Shown one piece after another: positions 52,915 to 60,935 of a stretch of DNA of 64,000 nucleotides (position 1 is its first letter; every line of letters starts with the position of its first letter). Position numbers and translations under genes: made by a program. The notes beneath the pieces are model-generated. The model was not told the origin of the DNA and did no database searches. It worked only from the letters and a program-made list of their open reading frames with translations. This DNA is from Bacillus_BE sp042263505 (GTDB lineage: Bacteria > Bacillota > Bacilli > Bacillales > Cytobacillaceae): assembly GCF_042263505.1 (NCBI RefSeq), contig NZ_JBHKFI010000012.1:1-64000 (forward strand). The letters are read 5' to 3'.

Positions 52915-53538
52915 ATGGAGTTCGAACAAATAAAAATCTTTGATGAACATGGACATGAAATAGGTATAGAGGGCCGTGAGGATGTTCATCAAAAAGGAGA
53001 CTGGCATGAGACCTTTCATTGTTGGATAGTGGGTAAGGCAGGCGGTGTAGATTATATTTATTTTCAAATCCGAAGTGAGCAGAAAAAAGATTATCCGAAT
53101 TTGTTAGATATTACGGCTGCGGGGCATATTTTGGCTCATGAATCTGTCATTGACGGAATTCGTGAAATAAAAGAAGAATTAGGGCTTGATGTTTCCTTTT
53201 CGGAGTTAGAATCTTTAGGAATGATAAAGGACTGTATTCTCACCAACCAATTAATTGATAAGGAATTTTGTCATGTCTATTTATACCACCTGAAAGAAAG
53301 AATAGGAAAACTTACCCTTCAAAAAGACGAGGTTTCTGGGATTGTAAAAGGTAAGTTCAAGGATTTTTTCTATCTCTGTTTTGGGGATAAAGAGGAAATG
53401 ATGGTGGAGGGGTTTCAAATAAATGAAAATGAAAAAGAAGAGGCGATCAAAAAACTTGTTGGCATAAAGGATTTTGTTCCACACGAGGATACATACTTAG
53501 AGAGTGTAGTGACTAGGATTAATGAGAGATTAAGATGA
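52915..53538 (+). CDS. Nudix hydrolase
   Basis: A 207-residue Nudix protein. The Nudix box is GHILAHESVIDGIREIKEELG at about residues 70-90, with the metal-binding REIKEE core intact; the spacing before it is one residue shorter than the textbook 23-residue box, as in some isopentenyl-diphosphate-isomerase-like members. A family-typical N-terminus (IFDEHGHEIGIEGREDVHQKGDWHETF region) suggests the IDI/YfcD-like branch. Substrate unknown. Confidence 0.87.
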   Translation: MEFEQIKIFDEHGHEIGIEGREDVHQKGDWHETFHCWIVGKAGGVDYIYFQIRSEQKKDYPNLLDITAAGHILAHESVIDGIREIKEELGLDVSFSELESLGMIKDCILTNQLIDKEFCHVYLYHLKERIGKLTLQKDEVSGIVKGKFKDFFYLCFGDKEEMMVEGFQINENEKEEAIKKLVGIKDFVPHEDTYLESVVTRINERLR

Positions 53539-53656
53539 ATCTTATTTTTTTTTGAAAAAAACAGTCATTAGTTTGATATTATTTTGAGGCTTTTGTTTGT
53601 TTTTTCACAAGTGAAAAAGGGATATTTAATGAGACATTAAATGTAAAGGGGAAAGT

Positions 53657-54136
53657 ATGAATGGAAATCTTTCCAATAAGCAGTTTACCAAAGGAAAAAA
53701 TCATTCATTTTTTCGACAACATTGGGGAAGTCCGGAAATGGTGATTTCAAGTGGAATCTATGATTGTAGCAAATTAGAGGGCTTTGCCGTGGTTACTCAT
53801 AATGAATTGCTTGGTTTAATTACGTACATCATGAAAGAGAAAGAATGTGAAATTATTTCTTTAGATAGTACGGTGGAAGGTAAGGGGATCGGGTCATTAC
53901 TTGTAAAAAACGTCGAAGAATTGGCGATTAAACAAAATTGTAAGAGGATCAGACTAATTACAACAAACGATAATTTATCAGCATTAAGATTTTATCAAAA
54001 AAGGGGATATTTATTGTATGAAGTATTAAGGAATGCTGTTGAAAAGGCAAGAAAGATTAAACCTGAGATTCCCTTATTTGGAAATGATGGAATTCCATTA
54101 AGGGATGAGATTGTATTGGAAAAACAATTGAACTAA
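53657..54136 (+). CDS. GNAT family N-acetyltransferase
   Basis: A 159-residue acetyltransferase. The acetyl-CoA-binding loop is VEGKGIGSLLVKNVEE (Q/R-x-x-G-x-G/A type) near residue 75, and the late block NLSALRFYQKRGYLLYEV is the usual GNAT motif B. It is preceded by AAAGGGGAAAGT. Acceptor unknown. Confidence 0.87.
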   Translation: MNGNLSNKQFTKGKNHSFFRQHWGSPEMVISSGIYDCSKLEGFAVVTHNELLGLITYIMKEKECEIISLDSTVEGKGIGSLLVKNVEELAIKQNCKRIRLITTNDNLSALRFYQKRGYLLYEVLRNAVEKARKIKPEIPLFGNDGIPLRDEIVLEKQLN

Positions 54137-54246
54137 ATGGTGACGTAGCGATAATCAGAAATTCCTGATAATTGCACATTTAGAATAAATTTTGATGATA
54201 TACAAAATAATACGTTGGAAGGATTAGCTTATTAAAGAAAAGTGAA

Positions 54247-54489
54247 ATGTTGGTTCTTTCTATTTGGATTGCAACAATTTTGGATATCATTTCCATTCTT
54301 TCTCTGTTTTTTCTAATGCGACACTTGTTCATTATTGAAATTGCCATCTACTTTCTCTTTTCTTCTAGTATATATTATCCCAGTTGGCACAATGTTTTAA
54401 ACTTTTATTTAATAGAAAATATTCAACAAAAAATTTATGAAAAGGTTGTTTCAATATTAATAAATAGGCTGCTAAATGGGCAGCCTTAG
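54247..54489 (+). CDS. Possible small membrane protein or gene remnant
   Basis: An 80-residue frame rich in hydrophobic and aromatic residues with two predicted membrane segments. The ribosome binding site is poor and its last codons overlap a terminator hairpin (GGCTGC/GCAGCC at 54467-54486). It could be a truncated member of a larger membrane-protein family. I do not recognise it and treat it as doubtful. Confidence 0.25.
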   Translation: MLVLSIWIATILDIISILSLFFLMRHLFIIEIAIYFLFSSSIYYPSWHNVLNFYLIENIQQKIYEKVVSILINRLLNGQP

Positions 54490-54495
54490 AATTTT

Positions 54496-54645
54496 TTAAT
54501 GCATATTCTTCTCTTCATCCTTTCCAATTGGTACATGCTTTGGACGTTTTAGCTGAGATTGTTCACCAGGATTATTAGGCCCTGTCAGATCATTCCGTTG
54601 ATCAAGAATTCTCCCAGTATATTCAACTGGCTGATTCTTTGTCAT
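54496..54645 (-). CDS. Small hydrophilic protein (49 aa)
   Basis: A 49-residue, hydrophilic, proline- and asparagine-rich peptide (EYTGRILDQRNDLTGPNN, then LKRPKHVPIGKDEE). GGAGGTG with six-base spacing precedes the ATG at 54645; the longer frame adds 24 hydrophobic residues with no such site. Its composition recalls small spore-associated proteins of Bacilli, but no family is certain. Confidence 0.6.
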   Translation of the reverse strand: MTKNQPVEYTGRILDQRNDLTGPNNPGEQSQLKRPKHVPIGKDEEKNMH

Positions 54646-54751
54646 TTTTATCACCTCCATTAAATAGGATGGTTGAAAATATATTACAAATAGCAGGTAA
54701 TTATTCCATATTTTCATTTACGGACTTTGCATATGAGAAAGGGGTATAAAT

Positions 54752-55507
54752 ATGGAGGGAAATGTGAAAATCAATAAATGGGACGCAGGTCATCGACTTT
54801 GGCCCCTCCCTAATTTCCCGTGGGTGATGAAACAGACATGGAACGATCTTTTATTTGCTCATTTTCCGGTAAAAATAGAGAAACTGCGAAATTTCATTCC
54901 TGATGTACTGCCTATTGATACTTATCAAGGAGTAGCCTGGATTGGGATTGTTTCATTTCAAATGGGAGAGATTAGCCTAAGATGGCTGCCTCCTCTACCT
55001 GGTGCCAAAAAATTTCCGCAACTTAATGTACGAACATATATAACAATGGATGGAAAACCTGGCGTTTACTTTTTTAGTTTGGATGCAGCAAATAAGCTAG
55101 TAGCTAGAGTTGTAAAAACGCTTCTTCCTTTGCCATACTGGCATGCCTGCATGAAGACAGAGTATCTAGGAGAGTCTATTCATTTTGAAAGTAAAAGAGA
55201 GGTGGATAAGACGTTCGAATGGAACTGTAATTACCGTCCTTCTTCAAAAGTTTATCTTGCAAAAAAAGGATCCTTTGATGAATGGATGGCAGAACGTTAT
55301 TGCTTTTATGCAGTTAATAAAAAGGGAACAGCGTTGCGATGTGATATTTTGCATCATCGTTGGCCGTTGCAGCACGCTGAGGTAGAAATTCATCAAAACA
55401 CTATGCTGTTATCTCACGGAATTCAGGTGGAAGCAGCAGAACCACTTTTCCATTTTTCAAAAGGCATGGAGGTTCGCATCTGGCCATTGTTTACAGCTTT
55501 AAACTGA
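54752..55507 (+). CDS. yqjF: YqjF family protein (DUF2071)
   Basis: A 251-residue protein of the DUF2071 family, as B. subtilis YqjF. Landmarks are PWVMKQTWNDLLFAHFPV near residue 23, the GVAWIGIVSFQM strand and VRTYITMDGKPGVYFFSLDA. Members have an acetoacetate-decarboxylase-like fold; the activity is unknown. AAAGGGGT precedes the ATG. Monocistronic. Confidence 0.88.
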   Translation: MEGNVKINKWDAGHRLWPLPNFPWVMKQTWNDLLFAHFPVKIEKLRNFIPDVLPIDTYQGVAWIGIVSFQMGEISLRWLPPLPGAKKFPQLNVRTYITMDGKPGVYFFSLDAANKLVARVVKTLLPLPYWHACMKTEYLGESIHFESKREVDKTFEWNCNYRPSSKVYLAKKGSFDEWMAERYCFYAVNKKGTALRCDILHHRWPLQHAEVEIHQNTMLLSHGIQVEAAEPLFHFSKGMEVRIWPLFTALN

Positions 55508-55583
55508 ATATTGATGTAAGATGTTCTTCAGGTTAATCGAATCGGCACAACGTGAAAACATGTAAATAGTGTGGGAAGTCTTA

Positions 55584-55610
55584 AACTATCCGGAATAAAG
55601 CCGGATAGTT
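55584..55610. terminator. Hairpin between converging transcripts
   Basis: AACTATCCGG pairs perfectly with CCGGATAGTT around seven bases. It lies between yqjF and the minus-strand ferredoxin gene; T runs are short. Confidence 0.65.
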
Positions 55611-55646
55611 GCAAGAGATATATGTTCATCTAATTATGAGGGGCAA

Positions 55647-56189
55647 TCACTTATTAATAAAATGTCTTTCCTTGGATTTTACCGGATAAAAGGCGATAGA
55701 AGGATGGGTAATCCGTATATCGGGAAAATCATCAATGGTTTGGACCGTATTTGGATCAAAAAATTGCTCTAAGTTTGCGATTCTTAAACCACCTGTCGAA
55801 CAAGCTTCAACACAGGCCGGAGGTTCCCCTTTATCTTGGCGTGGATAGCACATTTGGCATTTTGTGACTTTGTGCGTTTCAAAATTATATTGAGGTGCTT
55901 CGAAGGGACAGGCGGATACACATATTCCACAGCCATTACAAAGAAGTGAATCGATTAAGACAATGCCATCATGTCGTTTTGTAAAGGCATGCTCTGGACA
56001 AACTCTAAAGCATTCAGGACTGCTGCAATGATTACATGAAATAGATAAGAAATACCCTGGTGATACTTCAGTTACTCTTCTCCAAAGGACATTTCCACTT
56101 GTCTTATTCTCATTTCGGCAGGCAATCTCACAGGCTTTACAGCCAATACAGGCTTCCGCATCGAAGATAAATCCTAATTGTGTACTCAT
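55647..56189 (-). CDS. DmsB-like 4Fe-4S electron-transfer subunit
   Basis: A 180-residue protein with four iron-sulfur cluster motifs in the DmsB/PhsB order: CIGCKACEIAC, CNHCSSPECFRVCP, CNGCGICVSACP and CQMC with CVEAC. It should pass electrons to the molybdoenzyme encoded just upstream. No membrane-anchor (DmsC/NrfD) gene lies in this two-gene unit, so the complex is probably cytoplasmic or borrows an anchor. GAGGTGG precedes the ATG. Confidence 0.9.
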   Translation of the reverse strand: MSTQLGFIFDAEACIGCKACEIACRNENKTSGNVLWRRVTEVSPGYFLSISCNHCSSPECFRVCPEHAFTKRHDGIVLIDSLLCNGCGICVSACPFEAPQYNFETHKVTKCQMCYPRQDKGEPPACVEACSTGGLRIANLEQFFDPNTVQTIDDFPDIRITHPSIAFYPVKSKERHFINK

Positions 56190-56238
56190 TTCGCCACCTC
56201 TTTTCTTTAAGTAATTTTTATTTCTAATAGATATACTA

Positions 56239-58251
56239 TTAAATTTTCGTTATATCAACATAGCTATCATAGAAAGGACCACTCTTTATATCGTGTTTGT
56301 CAACAAAATAGCCAATTAATTGATTAATTGAATTTTTCCCAGTTTGTTTTACAAGAATGACATTCCTCGGAAGGAAAGGATTGATTTTTACAGAAGCTAT
56401 TATGGAGCCGAATTGATTGAAAATCTTGACCCTCATCCCTTCGTGGATATTCTTATTCTTAGCCACAATATCTGTCAATTCCACAATGGTTTCTTCAGGC
56501 TCTGGATATAACCAAGTTACTTCTGAAAATTGAGAGTGAATTTTTAAAAGCGATTGCGGTGAAAGAAGCTGATAAGGATATTGCCGATTCTCCTCACGAT
56601 CTAGATTGGATACATTAATGGATAAAAGGTCAATTTCATTTAGATCTAAAAAGGTGAATTTTTGATTTTCATTGTTTATCTGTGCATTTTGCATTTTTCT
56701 CTGCTTTGGTCCTTTTATTAAATCTTGATAGGAACCAATGTTGTAAAGGGATTTAATTTCTTCTGATATTTCTGAATTTATCCAATCAGTTGGCTTTAAG
56801 TCAGAAGGAAAGCTTGAAAAATCAGGTGATAACTCATTCAGCTTTCTAGTTAACTCTCGAGCAATGTGCAGGTCGCTCTTTGCCTCAAAATAAGGCGGAA
56901 TGGTCTTCTGGTTAATGGACAGCCAATGATGCCAATAGCTTACATTAAGGTCTTCCTCTTCAAAATGACTTGCTGCTGGCAAAATGATATCTGAATATTT
57001 TCCTGTTTCCGTCATATATAAATCGACAGTGACAATTAATTCTAATTGGCGAAATAAATTTTTCCATTCTTTAATGTGTTGATCCTGTGATAATGGACTG
57101 CGAGAAGCAATCCACAAAAATTTTAATGGAGGATCTGAAAGATTTTTGGCTTCTAAAGCAAAGTTTAAACTATTAATTGAACGTGATTTTCGAATGATGG
57201 GGTGTTTTTTCTCAGGAAAATTTAATAAAGTTAATGGAAATGCATTTAAATCATCATTTGCATAATACACACCACCATTTTCTAAATGGAGATTTCCAGA
57301 TATGGCACTTAGGGATGCGATCGCTTTGATGCTAAGTCCGCCAAATTCATTTCGTTGGATTCCGAATCCATTCCATGTAGCAAGAGGTTTCATTGTTGCA
57401 TAAAGATTGGCAAGCTTTTCAAGGACATCTATTGAAATACCGGTCTTTTCACAAATCGTATTTAAATCAATTCGGTTTTGCAGAAAGTTTTTATAATTTG
57501 CCCAACCAATGGTTTCATCTTTCATAGAGGATTCATCCCAAATTCCTTTTTCAATTAGGAGTTTGGCGATTCCAAACGCTAAAAAGGCATCAGAGCCGGG
57601 TGTAATTTGGACATACAGATCCGCTTTTGCTGCTGTTACAGAATAGATTGGATCAATTACTACCAATTTTCCGCCACTACGTCTTGCCTTATAAATAAAT
57701 TTCATTTGATGAATATTAGTAACAGCAGGATTTGCACCCCAAATGACGATCAGTTTTGCTCTTGCCATGTCTTCAGGTCTTGGGCTGACTATTTGACCTA
57801 GGGAGGATTTTATGGCCTCTTCTCCTGTTGATGAGCAAAGGTTTCCGTATGACTTTGTATGAGGTCCGATACTGTTAAACATTCCTTCCACTGCATAATG
57901 AAGGAGACCTAAGTTTCCAGAAAATTTATTATACCCACAAGCAAGATTGGAGCCATAGCGGTCATTTAATTCAAGTATTTTTTGGGCAATAATTGCGTAA
58001 GCTTCATTCCATGTGATTCTTTTCCAATTGCCAGATCCTCTTGAGCTCTGGTAGATAGGATATTTAATTCGTAATGGATTATATACATATTGCGTGTAAG
58101 CATAGCCTTTAGCACATAAGTGTCCTTGGGTAAACCCATGTTTTGGATCGCCAGTCACTTTTAAAAGCTTTCCATCTTTCACATAAGATAACATACTGCA
58201 TGTTCCAAAACAGTTTCGTGGACAAGCATTGCGAAATAGTTCCATATCCAA
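56239..58251 (-). CDS. Molybdopterin oxidoreductase (YoaE-like)
   Basis: A 670-residue member of the DMSO reductase superfamily, similar in size to B. subtilis YoaE. An N-terminal [4Fe-4S] site is formed by C10, C14, C18 (CPRNCFGTC) and C46 (GHLCAKG). The likely molybdenum ligand is C139 in SYGNLCSSTG, as in the thiosulfate/polysulfide reductase and formate dehydrogenase branch, not the serine of true DMSO reductases. There is no Tat signal, so it acts in the cytoplasm. TTG at 58251 has GGAGGGAGGG eight bases upstream; the ATG two codons later is too far. Substrate unknown. Confidence 0.87.
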   Translation of the reverse strand: MDMELFRNACPRNCFGTCSMLSYVKDGKLLKVTGDPKHGFTQGHLCAKGYAYTQYVYNPLRIKYPIYQSSRGSGNWKRITWNEAYAIIAQKILELNDRYGSNLACGYNKFSGNLGLLHYAVEGMFNSIGPHTKSYGNLCSSTGEEAIKSSLGQIVSPRPEDMARAKLIVIWGANPAVTNIHQMKFIYKARRSGGKLVVIDPIYSVTAAKADLYVQITPGSDAFLAFGIAKLLIEKGIWDESSMKDETIGWANYKNFLQNRIDLNTICEKTGISIDVLEKLANLYATMKPLATWNGFGIQRNEFGGLSIKAIASLSAISGNLHLENGGVYYANDDLNAFPLTLLNFPEKKHPIIRKSRSINSLNFALEAKNLSDPPLKFLWIASRSPLSQDQHIKEWKNLFRQLELIVTVDLYMTETGKYSDIILPAASHFEEEDLNVSYWHHWLSINQKTIPPYFEAKSDLHIARELTRKLNELSPDFSSFPSDLKPTDWINSEISEEIKSLYNIGSYQDLIKGPKQRKMQNAQINNENQKFTFLDLNEIDLLSINVSNLDREENRQYPYQLLSPQSLLKIHSQFSEVTWLYPEPEETIVELTDIVAKNKNIHEGMRVKIFNQFGSIIASVKINPFLPRNVILVKQTGKNSINQLIGYFVDKHDIKSGPFYDSYVDITKI

Positions 58252-58329
58252 ATAGGTCGCCCTCCCTCCGAAAGTCATAGATCGTTGTAAACTTATTGCT
58301 GGTAACAATCGCACTAAACAAATTGAAAA

Positions 58330-59556
58330 TTACAATTTGTGTAACTGCTTTATTTTTAGGGCTGCAGTTATGTTTAAGCGATTATTGATGTCATCAAGCT
58401 TGATGTCCAGCACTTCTTCTATTTTTTTAATTCGGTATCTAAGGGTATTCCGATGAAGAAATAGTTTTTCTGATGTTTGTTTTAAATCAAACTGATATTT
58501 TGCAAAATTCTCAATGGTATACATCAGTTCACCATTATGCTGCTCATCATATTGTTCTAAATTTCCTAAAACATGATAATAAAATTCCTTTAGCTCTTGT
58601 AAATCATGCTTATATAAAAGACGTTCAATTCCTAAATTATTGAAAAAAGGAAACTTGATTTTTAATAATAATCCCAATTCATAAGCAACCTTTGCTTCTT
58701 GGTAGCTACGAAATAATTCCTTTGGATTGGAATATAATTTACCAATTCCTACGCCGACTCGATTAGGGAGCCCTGTCATTTGAGCTTGTGCAAGAATATG
58801 AGCAATAAAATCCTCTAACCCCTTGGTTTCATTTATATTTTTCTCATTTGTATTAGGGAGAATGACAACGACTTCATTTTGTTTTTTAAATAGAATCGGT
58901 TCAATTTCATTTTGAATGAGCATCTTTTCTACGATATAAAAAAGTGTTTGAATCAAATCTTTGTCAGTAGAATAATAATCGTAGTCAATCAGCGAAAAAA
59001 TTAATATGAAATGTGGCTTGGTGAAATCCCAATTCCAAATAGCACCGTAAGAAATGATATCATCTCTTTTTTTTAGATTTCCATAGAGTAAGTCAAATAG
59101 AAATGCTTCCTTAAAACGATATCGTTCTTTTTTTATGACGAATTTTTCTCTTAAGTGAAAAGAACATAAAGAAGATACATACATAATTATAGATTCATAC
59201 TCTTTTAATTCATCAAGTAAACGTTTTCCTGAAAGAATAATAAAGAGATAACCAAGTATTTGATTTTTTGAAGTGATTGGATAGCCAATGGCATCAAAGT
59301 GTTCACCTTCTAAAGAAATGACAGATTGCAAAATTTCCTGATTCAAAGATTCTTCCAGAGTGTCTTTCATACGAATATCCAAAGTGGCGTTCATACGATC
59401 ATCAAGGGATACAGAAAGAACTTTAAAGAGAGGGTCTGTTACAAGAACAGGTTGATCGAGGATTTGAGATAACTTATTCACAATGAAGTCCATTCCATTA
59501 TCAGAAGCCATTAGTAATTCTTGTAAAAATTCTGGGACCATATAGCTTTCTTTCAT
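58330..59556 (-). CDS. PucR/CdaR-type transcriptional regulator
   Basis: A regulator of about 408 residues. The C-terminal helix-turn-helix LKQTSEKLFLHRNTLRYRIKKIEEVL is the PucR signature. A GGDEF-like degenerate middle region (about 160-300) and an N-terminal sensory part typical of CdaR-like proteins precede it. It is divergent from the polyferredoxin operon and upstream of the YoaE-like gene on the same strand, so it may control one or both. A perfect 16-bp palindrome lies in the divergent region. The ATG at 59556 has eight-base spacing from AGGAAGG; the ATG at 59562 is too close. Confidence 0.85.
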   Translation of the reverse strand: MKESYMVPEFLQELLMASDNGMDFIVNKLSQILDQPVLVTDPLFKVLSVSLDDRMNATLDIRMKDTLEESLNQEILQSVISLEGEHFDAIGYPITSKNQILGYLFIILSGKRLLDELKEYESIIMYVSSLCSFHLREKFVIKKERYRFKEAFLFDLLYGNLKKRDDIISYGAIWNWDFTKPHFILIFSLIDYDYYSTDKDLIQTLFYIVEKMLIQNEIEPILFKKQNEVVVILPNTNEKNINETKGLEDFIAHILAQAQMTGLPNRVGVGIGKLYSNPKELFRSYQEAKVAYELGLLLKIKFPFFNNLGIERLLYKHDLQELKEFYYHVLGNLEQYDEQHNGELMYTIENFAKYQFDLKQTSEKLFLHRNTLRYRIKKIEEVLDIKLDDINNRLNITAALKIKQLHKL

Positions 59557-59662
59557 AATCATGTCCTTCCTATCTTTTGTTGCTAATAATTTTTATCTTA
59601 CCCCTAGAATATTTATGAGTACAACTAAAGTCACAGAATCGTAAGAAAAGCTTGTGACGAAT

Positions 59663-59678
59663 AGACAAAATTTTGTCT
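59663..59678. promoter_or_regulatory. 16-bp palindrome, putative PucR operator
   Basis: AGACAAAATTTTGTCT is a perfect palindrome in the divergent region; two further TTTGTC/TTTGTA half-sites follow at 59684-59696. A binding site for the PucR-type protein is the simplest reading. Confidence 0.5.
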
Positions 59679-59723
59679 GTCTTTTTGTCCTTTGTAACTA
59701 TACCGAATTGGATACAAAAAATT

Positions 59724-59753
59724 TATAATGGAATAAATGTGAATACAATCACA
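59724..59753 (+). promoter_or_regulatory. TATAAT and perfect Fnr box 1
   Basis: TATAAT at 59724-59729 is followed eight bases later by TGTGA-ATACAA-TCACA (59738-59753), the exact Fnr consensus of Bacillus. A second possible -10 (ATATAAC) lies at 59763-59769. Anaerobic control of the polyferredoxin gene is expected. Confidence 0.8.
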
Positions 59754-59789
59754 AGATGAAAAATATAACCTTTTTTAGGAGTGTTAAGA

Positions 59790-60701
59790 GTGGGGTTATT
59801 TGAAAAATGGGTTGAGAGCTTAGACTATGAATATGAAATTTTACAAAAATGTACACGTCAAAAAAGTCCAAGGTCCACTTGCTCAAACTGTGTAGAAGTG
59901 TGTCAGCGAAATGCGATTTCCATTAAGAACGGGATTCCAATTTTAAATGCCGCCAAATGCAATGAATGTGGAAAGTGCATTGCTGCATGCCCAGTACAAG
60001 CTGTTGCAGGAATTTTCCCTCAAAGAATGATCATTCAAAATCAATTAGTCGCCTTCAAAACAGAAGAAGCTCCTGAAGTTAAGGAATTATTAATCTTTTA
60101 TAAAAAAGGTGTTAAAACCATTATTACGGAAGATAATGAATTAGATGGGAATTGGGAAGAAAAGATTTATGAAGTCAATCGTATCCTGGAAGTATTGGGA
60201 GAGCCTTTAATTTCTGTGAGCTTTCAAGAAATTCAACAAGAAGAAAAGAAATATACGAGAAAAGAATTATTGACCGCTTGGAGAAAAGAAGGCCAGTCTT
60301 TAATGAAACAAATGGTTCCTGCCAAATGGCGGTTCAATCAAAATGACTTAGATCTTGCAAAATATTATCCTAATTACCAATTTGCGCAAATTTCTTTAGA
60401 TGCGGATCAATGTACATTATGTGGAGCATGTCAAAAGCTTTGTGACAAAAATTGTTTCACCATCACTGATTCAAGCTTTATGATTTCAGCGCAGAAATGT
60501 TCTGCCTGTCGACTTTGCCAAGATACATGTCCAGAAAAAGCGATTGTTATTGAAGAAAAGGTGATGCCAAATACCCCTATTGATATTCCAAAATTGCATA
60601 AAACATGTACAAGCTGTCACAAACAGTTCGAAACTTTGTCAGATGCTAACGATGAATGCATCCCATGTGTAAAACGAAAAGGGTTTATGATTGCTCATTA
60701 G
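59790..60701 (+). CDS. Polyferredoxin with C-terminal Zn-ribbon-like motif
   Basis: A 303-residue iron-sulfur protein. C31/C34/C38 with C21, and C57/C60/C63/C67, form the first two cluster motifs; CTLCGACQKLCDKNC and CSACRLCQDTCP form the next two after a middle region of about 120 residues. The C-terminus has CTSC...CIPC, the spacing of a zinc ribbon. The GTG at 59790 has AGGAG eight bases upstream; an earlier GTG overlaps that site. It is likely an electron carrier for the molybdoenzymes nearby, resembling NapF/dimethyl-sulfoxide-operon ferredoxins, but the exact architecture is unfamiliar. Confidence 0.82.
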   Translation: MGLFEKWVESLDYEYEILQKCTRQKSPRSTCSNCVEVCQRNAISIKNGIPILNAAKCNECGKCIAACPVQAVAGIFPQRMIIQNQLVAFKTEEAPEVKELLIFYKKGVKTIITEDNELDGNWEEKIYEVNRILEVLGEPLISVSFQEIQQEEKKYTRKELLTAWRKEGQSLMKQMVPAKWRFNQNDLDLAKYYPNYQFAQISLDADQCTLCGACQKLCDKNCFTITDSSFMISAQKCSACRLCQDTCPEKAIVIEEKVMPNTPIDIPKLHKTCTSCHKQFETLSDANDECIPCVKRKGFMIAH

Positions 60702-60752
60702 ATAGGAATCATGGATATCTTTAAATAATACTTGATATTAATGGAAATAAAA

Positions 60753-60787
60753 AAATGCACTTTCAACATGAATGTGTATTTTTTTTT
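60753..60787 (+). terminator. Rho-independent terminator
   Basis: AATGCAC pairs with GTGTATT and nine T follow. It separates the polyferredoxin transcript from the radical SAM operon. Confidence 0.7.
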
Positions 60788-60862
60788 GCCTTTGTCAGGG
60801 TGTACAAAATTTTCTTGTTTTTTTTGTGTTTTGGAGCCATACTCTTGATTTTTTCCAGATAG

Positions 60863-60891
60863 TATAATTTACTTATGTGAATTCTATCACA
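60863..60891 (+). promoter_or_regulatory. TATAAT and perfect Fnr box 2
   Basis: TATAAT at 60863-60868 is followed seven bases later by TGTGA-ATTCTA-TCACA (60876-60891). The centre of the box is about 31 bases before a TTTTAAC that could be a -10 element, which would place the box near -41.5 as in Fnr-activated promoters. Confidence 0.8.
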
Positions 60892-60935
60892 AATCACTTC
60901 AGGAATTAGATTTTAACCTTTAGGATGTGAACAGG

